NCBI GenBank assembly: GCA_012797505.1
Contig: JAAZOZ010000268.1
Span: 1-12,953 of the forward strand
Origin: Smithella sp.
Lineage (GTDB): Bacteria > Desulfobacterota > Syntrophia > Syntrophales > Smithellaceae
Length of the DNA: 12,953 bases
Reading direction: 5' to 3'
Shown: piece after piece, positions 8,496-12,953 of the stretch
Position numbering within the stretch: the first letter of the stretch is position 1
Layout of the letters: each line of letters begins with the position of its first letter
Program-made: the position numbers and the translations under genes
Notes under the pieces: generated by a model
The model's database searches: none
The model's input: the letters and a program-made list of their open reading frames with translations, nothing else
What the model was told of the DNA's origin: nothing

Positions 8496-8536
8496 GGCAT
8501 GGAGAAACTATTTTTCGGGAATTCTCTGCAATGTTT

Positions 8537-9895
8537 TCAGAAGAGGATTTCCAGCAGTTCCTTCAGGGAAGTGATGGTCCGGATTTCCATTTTTGCCGTT
8601 TGGGTCAGGGAGGCGATATTGGTTTTGGGAACAATGCACCGGTTAAATCCCAGACGGGCCGCCTCCTTCACCCGTATATCAATCTGAGAGATCGCCCGCA
8701 CCTCGCCCGTGAGCCCGACTTCGCCCAGAACCACCGTCCGGGCGTCCACCGGCCGGTCCAGAAAACTGGACGCCATGGCCGAGACAACGGCCAGATCCAC
8801 GGCCGGCTCTTCCACACGTACGCCGCCCGCAACGTTCAGAAAAATGTCCGACCCGCCCAGGTTGAGGCCGCAGATCTTGTCCAGCACCGCCACCAAAAGC
8901 GAAACCCGGTTGTGGTCCACACCGATGGCCGTTCGCCTGGGCATGCCTAAATTGGAGGCGCTCACCAGCGCCTGGATTTCCACCAGAATCGGACGGGTGC
9001 CTTCGAGGCTTGCCAGCACCACCGATCCGGGAGCGTTTTCCGGCCGTTCCGCCAGAAAAAAGGCGGAAGGATTGGGCACTTCCGTAAGCCCGCGGTCGCG
9101 CATTTCAAAAACGCCGATTTCGTTGGCGGGTCCGAAGCGATTTTTCATGCTGCGGACAATCCGGTAGGCGTGCCCGGAGTCGCCCTCAAAATACAATACC
9201 GTATCCACCATGTGCTCAAGCACTTTTGGCCCGGCTATGGCGCCGTCCTTCGTTACATGGCCGACCAGGAACAATGGAACGGCGCTTTTCTTGGCGGCAA
9301 GAATGAGCCGCGACGACGCTTCGCGGACCTGCCCCACGCTTCCCGGCGCGGACATCAGATCGCCGGAATAAACCGTTTGAACGGAATCGATCACCACAAC
9401 GGCCGGTTCGATTTTCCGGATCTGCTCCAGAATCTTCTCCAGCGACACTTCCACCAGCACCAGCAAATCGCGGGCCTGCGCGCCGATCCGGTCGGCGCGG
9501 AGCCTGATCTGGGAGGCGGACTCCTCGCCGGAAACATAGAGCACTTTCCGGCCGCCCGCAGCCAGATTTTTCATCATCTGCAGCATCAGCGTCGATTTGC
9601 CGATACCCGGTTCGCCGCCGATGAGAATGGCCGAGCCACTGACGATGCCTCCCCCCAGCACGCGATCAATTTCAGCCATGCCGGTGACGATTCGCTTACC
9701 TTCCTCGGCCGGAATGTCGAATATGGGAAGGGGCTTGCCCCCGAACACCAGATCGGGACGGCCGCCCGCCTCCGGATCCGTCACCAGTTCTTCGGCAAAG
9801 CAGTTCCAGCCGTTGCAGGACGGACACTTGCCCAGCCACTTGGGCGACATATAGCCGCAGTGCTGACAAAAGAAGCTGGTCTTGCTCTTTTTCAA
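8537..9895 (-). CDS. radA: DNA repair protein RadA (Sms)
   Basis: RadA is a RecA-like ATPase that drives branch migration of recombination intermediates. All parts are seen in order: a four-cysteine zinc finger (Cys10, Cys13, Cys24, Cys27), Walker A GGEPGIGKST (93-102), the RadA-specific KNRFG motif (251-255), and a Lon-protease-like C-terminal domain with GEVGLTGEVR (391-400). Length 452 is normal. The start is TTG at 9895, because no in-frame ATG or GTG lies before the zinc finger; AAGGAG stands 9 bases upstream. An ATG seven bases before the TTG is out of frame. No clear terminator lies between radA and the groES promoter, so some read-through into groES is possible. Confidence 0.97.
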   Translation of the reverse strand: MKKSKTSFFCQHCGYMSPKWLGKCPSCNGWNCFAEELVTDPEAGGRPDLVFGGKPLPIFDIPAEEGKRIVTGMAEIDRVLGGGIVSGSAILIGGEPGIGKSTLMLQMMKNLAAGGRKVLYVSGEESASQIRLRADRIGAQARDLLVLVEVSLEKILEQIRKIEPAVVVIDSVQTVYSGDLMSAPGSVGQVREASSRLILAAKKSAVPLFLVGHVTKDGAIAGPKVLEHMVDTVLYFEGDSGHAYRIVRSMKNRFGPANEIGVFEMRDRGLTEVPNPSAFFLAERPENAPGSVVLASLEGTRPILVEIQALVSASNLGMPRRTAIGVDHNRVSLLVAVLDKICGLNLGGSDIFLNVAGGVRVEEPAVDLAVVSAMASSFLDRPVDARTVVLGEVGLTGEVRAISQIDIRVKEAARLGFNRCIVPKTNIASLTQTAKMEIRTITSLKELLEILF

Positions 9896-9977
9896 AAGGC
9901 ATTGCTCCTTGACTTGGGTGAGTCACAAGAGCATATTTTCCGTAAAAACGCCAATACGAATTTAAAAGGATCAATGG

Positions 9978-12263
9978 ATGATACGCATAAGAATACTCAT
10001 CTTATCAGCCATTCCGGTGTTTGTCTTTTCTCTTCCCGTTTTCGGTTTTTTTGACGATATCAGGCTGAGCAGTTATGCCCAAAAACAGCAGATTCATGAA
10101 ATCATTGCCATGCTGCAGCCGAAGCTGGACAAAGGCGATACCTTGAATCCCCTTCAGATTTATTTGCTGGCTGCCTCCTACACTTCCACCCGTGACTATC
10201 GCAAGGCGCTTATGACCATCGACATCATGCAAAAACAAATCGACCGGGGGGAAAGAACTTATTTAGGCAGTGATTTTACCGTCTATCCGCAAATCCTGCG
10301 CGGAGGCATTTATCTGGGCCAGGGAGATTTTCTGAAATCTATTGCGGAAGGCGATCTTGCGTATCGCTTGCTCCATGAAAACGGCCGTGAAAAGCAGAAT
10401 TTTTACACATCTCAACTGATCGAAATATACGATTTTCTGGGCGTTGCCCACGCTCTGGCCGGCCATCAGACGGAAGCTCAAAAAATAGCCGGCGCTCTGC
10501 AAAAGGTCAGCATTACGGTGATGAACGGTCCTCCAAAATACAGCGCTCTGGCGCGGATCTACATGGCTTTGAAAGAATACGACAAGGCGCTGACGGCCAT
10601 CAGGAATCCAAGTGCAAGGGTTACAGGATTTATTACCGCCTTCTACGATCAGACTTTTCAGGAAATTCCCAAATTGTATATTTTATCCAAAAGCCTGTAT
10701 GAAACGAGCAACCTGCCGGAAGCCAGGCAGGGCTATGATCAGCTTTTACGACACCCGCAGATCGGGCAGATCGGCGGCATATACTGGATTGTGCTTTGCG
10801 ACCGGGCAAAAATCGCGTTGTCGGAAGGACAGAAAAGCATGGCCGAAGACCTGCTGAAAAAAGCGGTTCAGGTGATCGAGCAGCAGCGTTCATCGATCAA
10901 TACGGAGGCGGGGCGCATCGGTTTTGTCGGCGACAAACAGGATGCCTATGCGCAGTTAATTGATCTGCTTCTGTCCGATAAACGGTACCCGGAAGCTTTT
11001 GCATACGTGGAACGCTCCAAAGCGCGCGCCCTGGTTGATTTGCTTTCCTCGCAGAAGAATATTCCGGTGCGGGGGGAAAACGTTCAGCGGTTGAAAATGA
11101 ATTTGAATCAGATGGCGGAGGCGGAAAGCGAACTGGCCGCCGTATCTTCCGCGGCAAACCGGGAGTCTCAAAATAAAACCCGATCGGTTTTGCTGACCCT
11201 GAAAAAGGAGCTGGGAGAAAAAGCTCCCGAAACAGCCGCTCTGGTTACGGTTCAGGCGCCTTCCACAACAGACATTCAAAAATTAATCGGGTCGGATGAA
11301 ACCCTGCTTGAATATTATTCAACAGGACGGAACTGGTATGTTTTTGTGTTGTCGCCGTCATCCGTTGCCGTTTACAAATTAACGACAGATGATCTTGCGA
11401 AAGATGTCCATGATTTCCGTAAAATGATTACGCTGAACGCTTCCGAAAGTTACAAAGCCCGGGCGGAAGCGCTTTACCGTCAGCTTTTCGCGTTCGTAGA
11501 GCCGTCCATCAAGACCAGGAAGCTGATCATTGTTCCACACGGCGCTTTGCATTACCTGCCTTTTTGCGCTTTAGCTCAGGGCGGGAATTATCTGATTGAC
11601 CGCTACAGCATCCGGACGCTGCCCAGCGCCAGTGTTTTGAGTTTTCTGAAAGCGCGGACCGGTCAGCCGCGCACCGGCCGTTCGCTGATTCTGGGAAATC
11701 CCAAATTGGATGATCCCAAATACGATCTGCAATTCGCCCAGGCGGAAGCGCTGGCTGTCGGGGCCATCCTGCCAAACTCAAAGGTACTGCTGCGCTCAGA
11801 GGCGACCAAAACGAATTTCATGGCGGAAAGCAGCCAATTTTCCATCATTCATCTGGCCGTGCATGGAACCTTTGATCCGGATAAGCCGCTTGATTCATCA
11901 TTGCTGCTCTCCGGGGACAAAGTCAGCGATGGCTTGCTGACCAGCGCCGATCTTTATCGCCTTTCGCTCCATGCCGATCTGGTTGTGCTCAGCGCGTGCG
12001 AAACCGCCCTGGGGAAAGTGGCCAGCGGCGATGATGTCATAGGCTTCACGCGGGGATTTTTATACGCGGGAGCGGGCTCGCTGATCTCCAGTTTGTGGCA
12101 GGTCGATGATCAGGCCACGCATGATCTGATGGTCGATTTTTATTCCAACCGGAAGACGATGCCCAAGGATGAATCTCTGAGACAGGCTCAAATAAAGGTT
12201 AAACAAAAATATCCTCACCCTTTTTACTGGGCGGCCTTCCTGCTCACGGGCAATGCGCTTTAG
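9978..12263 (+). CDS. Exported TPR-CHAT protein (caspase-like peptidase domain)
   Basis: This 761-residue protein has a likely signal peptide (basic start, hydrophobic 6-22, possible cleavage after Gly23). A long TPR-like alpha-helical region of about 300 residues follows, then a charged, probably coiled segment (about 370-415) and a C-terminal CHAT domain (about 440-760). CHAT is the caspase-HetF-associated-with-TPR fold of clan CD peptidases. The catalytic dyad is visible: His629 in LAVHG and Cys674 in LSACETALG, followed by GFTRGFLYAGAGSLISSLW, a family hallmark. The start ATG 9978 has AAGGA seven bases upstream; a TTGACT -35-like box at 9909-9914 is present but the matching -10 is poor. 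It stands alone, divergent from radA, with no recognisable effector or gasdermin partner beside it, and the signal peptide suggests a periplasmic role. Substrate is unknown. Confidence 0.9.
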   Translation: MIRIRILILSAIPVFVFSLPVFGFFDDIRLSSYAQKQQIHEIIAMLQPKLDKGDTLNPLQIYLLAASYTSTRDYRKALMTIDIMQKQIDRGERTYLGSDFTVYPQILRGGIYLGQGDFLKSIAEGDLAYRLLHENGREKQNFYTSQLIEIYDFLGVAHALAGHQTEAQKIAGALQKVSITVMNGPPKYSALARIYMALKEYDKALTAIRNPSARVTGFITAFYDQTFQEIPKLYILSKSLYETSNLPEARQGYDQLLRHPQIGQIGGIYWIVLCDRAKIALSEGQKSMAEDLLKKAVQVIEQQRSSINTEAGRIGFVGDKQDAYAQLIDLLLSDKRYPEAFAYVERSKARALVDLLSSQKNIPVRGENVQRLKMNLNQMAEAESELAAVSSAANRESQNKTRSVLLTLKKELGEKAPETAALVTVQAPSTTDIQKLIGSDETLLEYYSTGRNWYVFVLSPSSVAVYKLTTDDLAKDVHDFRKMITLNASESYKARAEALYRQLFAFVEPSIKTRKLIIVPHGALHYLPFCALAQGGNYLIDRYSIRTLPSASVLSFLKARTGQPRTGRSLILGNPKLDDPKYDLQFAQAEALAVGAILPNSKVLLRSEATKTNFMAESSQFSIIHLAVHGTFDPDKPLDSSLLLSGDKVSDGLLTSADLYRLSLHADLVVLSACETALGKVASGDDVIGFTRGFLYAGAGSLISSLWQVDDQATHDLMVDFYSNRKTMPKDESLRQAQIKVKQKYPHPFYWAAFLLTGNAL

Positions 12264-12269
12264 AATGCC

Positions 12270-12485
12270 GTTTGTTTTATCGCCTTTTTCGCGAGCCGGA
12301 TTGTTTTTTACCAGCCTTGTGTAGGGCGGCGTACCGACGACCGGCAAGTCGATGAACTTCTGAAAAGCGGGTTGAAATTTACGGAAATAATCGCCGGCCA
12401 GTTTTGTGTCGGATGTGGGCAGTTCCAGCGTAAGCGTGAAAATATTGCGTTCATGTCCGGCATAGCTCCCCGGAGACCCCGGATA
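12270..12485 (-). pseudogene. Decayed C-terminal fragment of an M14 zinc carboxypeptidase
   Basis: On the minus strand, just after an in-frame TAA (12488-12486), a frame reads YPGSPGSYAGHERN and then IFTLTLELP, followed by a helical stretch ending near FIDLPVVGTPPY. This resembles the C-terminal end of M14 peptidases of the MpaA (murein peptide amidase) kind, in which the Glu of T-x-E-L-P is catalytic. The zinc-binding N-terminal half is absent and nothing similar is readable across the TAA in any frame, so this is a remnant. The frame runs on into the antisense of the CHAT gene, so its true end is unclear. It occupies most of the roughly 330-base gap; nothing else is seen there. Assignment rests on motif recall only. 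Confidence 0.5.
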
Positions 12486-12596
12486 TTAACCGAACTTTTT
12501 CAGGGGATGATGGGCTTCTCTGGATATTTTTTCTGCGTTTGAAGATCGTCCTGCTCAACGAATATCGATGAACGGTCAGTGGTGGAATCGTCGTTT

Positions 12597-12953
12597 TCAT
12601 GCTTTTATGATTTCCTGTTCGGCGCGTTTCAGCCTTTTTACCGCAGACTCCTTTCCCAAAATGACAAATACTTTATCCAGCTCCGGGCCCTTGATTTTAC
12701 CGGTCAGCGCCGCCCGGACCGGCATGAACAAATCTTTTCCCCTGGCGCCTGATTTTTCTTTTGCGTGCCGGATCGCAGCGGCGTAAATTTCCGCGGCGTC
12801 GCCTTGCGCCCGATTCAGATACGCGCCAAAAGCCCCGACCACCTCGCGGGCGCCGGGCGCCGCCAGCAGCCTTCGGGCTTCCTGCGACGGGGAATAGCGT
12901 TCATCAAAAAATAAATCGATGTGATCCCCGATCTCCGCCAGCGTCGTCAGTTC
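12597..12953 (-). CDS. gltX: Glutamyl-tRNA synthetase, C-terminal part (partial)
   Basis: The last 118 codons of glutamyl-tRNA synthetase are visible; the catalytic Rossmann part lies beyond the right edge. The visible part is the helical anticodon-binding domain with the family sequence MPVRAALTGKIKGPELDKVFVILGKE near its end and a terminal basic helix. The enzyme charges tRNA-Glu in the cytoplasm. It ends convergently to the CHAT gene, with the decayed M14 fragment between them; no clear terminator was found. Confidence 0.93.
   Translation of the reverse strand, partial: ELTTLAEIGDHIDLFFDERYSPSQEARRLLAAPGAREVVGAFGAYLNRAQGDAAEIYAAAIRHAKEKSGARGKDLFMPVRAALTGKIKGPELDKVFVILGKESAVKRLKRAEQEIIKA

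Noticed and set aside
9909..9939. TTGACT and TATTTT as a promoter for the CHAT gene
   Set aside because: The 19-base spacer is long and the -10 box weak; noted only within the gene entry.
9170..10054. A 294-codon plus-strand frame opposite radA
   Set aside because: It runs antisense through the conserved ATPase core of radA and into the start of the CHAT gene; no support for translation.

Overview
The window looks like a chromosomal stretch from an anaerobic deltaproteobacterium of the Syntrophus/Smithella (Syntrophobacterales) type. This is inferred from gene content and protein style: GTP-type PEP carboxykinase, a YqhD-like alcohol dehydrogenase, a GroES-GroEL pair, RadA, a TPR-CHAT protein, and apparent use of selenocysteine. 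No rRNA or other phylogenetic marker gene is present to prove it. I see no tRNA, CRISPR array, insertion sequence or phage gene.

Left part (1-4932, all minus strand, reading right to left): a DUF2784 membrane protein behind a good sigma-70 promoter, a BASS-family transporter, a decayed fragment of a FrnE/DsbA-like oxidoreductase gene, GTP-dependent PEP carboxykinase, a full FrnE/DsbA-like oxidoreductase, and the N-terminal two thirds of an iron-dependent alcohol dehydrogenase that runs off the left edge. The main discovery is the second oxidoreductase (767-1378). Its N-terminal active-site cysteine codon is an in-frame TGA, so the motif reads Sec-Pro-Phe-Cys. An 8-bp stem with a GG-starting 5-nt loop lies 20 nt downstream of the TGA, as expected for a bacterial SECIS element. 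Normal gene calling would truncate this gene to a TTG start at 1303 and lose the active site. Its stop codon overlaps the alcohol dehydrogenase start (ATGA), so the two are probably translationally coupled.

Middle part (4933-6440): a divergent intergenic region leads into a plus-strand pair, an MtfA-like zinc peptidase and a small two-helix membrane protein that overlap by 4 bp. The pair ends at a strong bidirectional terminator that also serves the opposing groES-groEL operon. A run of degenerate 7-bp repeats sits between that terminator and the groEL stop.

Right part (6446-12953): groES-groEL (minus) has a near-consensus sigma-70 promoter and no visible CIRCE operator. radA (minus, TTG start) follows, and diverging from it is a 761-residue exported TPR-CHAT protein with His/Cys caspase-like catalytic residues. 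A gap of about 330 bp holds what appears to be the decayed C-terminal end of an M14 zinc carboxypeptidase. The window closes with the C-terminal end of glutamyl-tRNA synthetase (minus). Most genes are housekeeping or metabolic; the unusual items are the selenoprotein, its degenerate paralogue upstream of pckG, and the CHAT protein.
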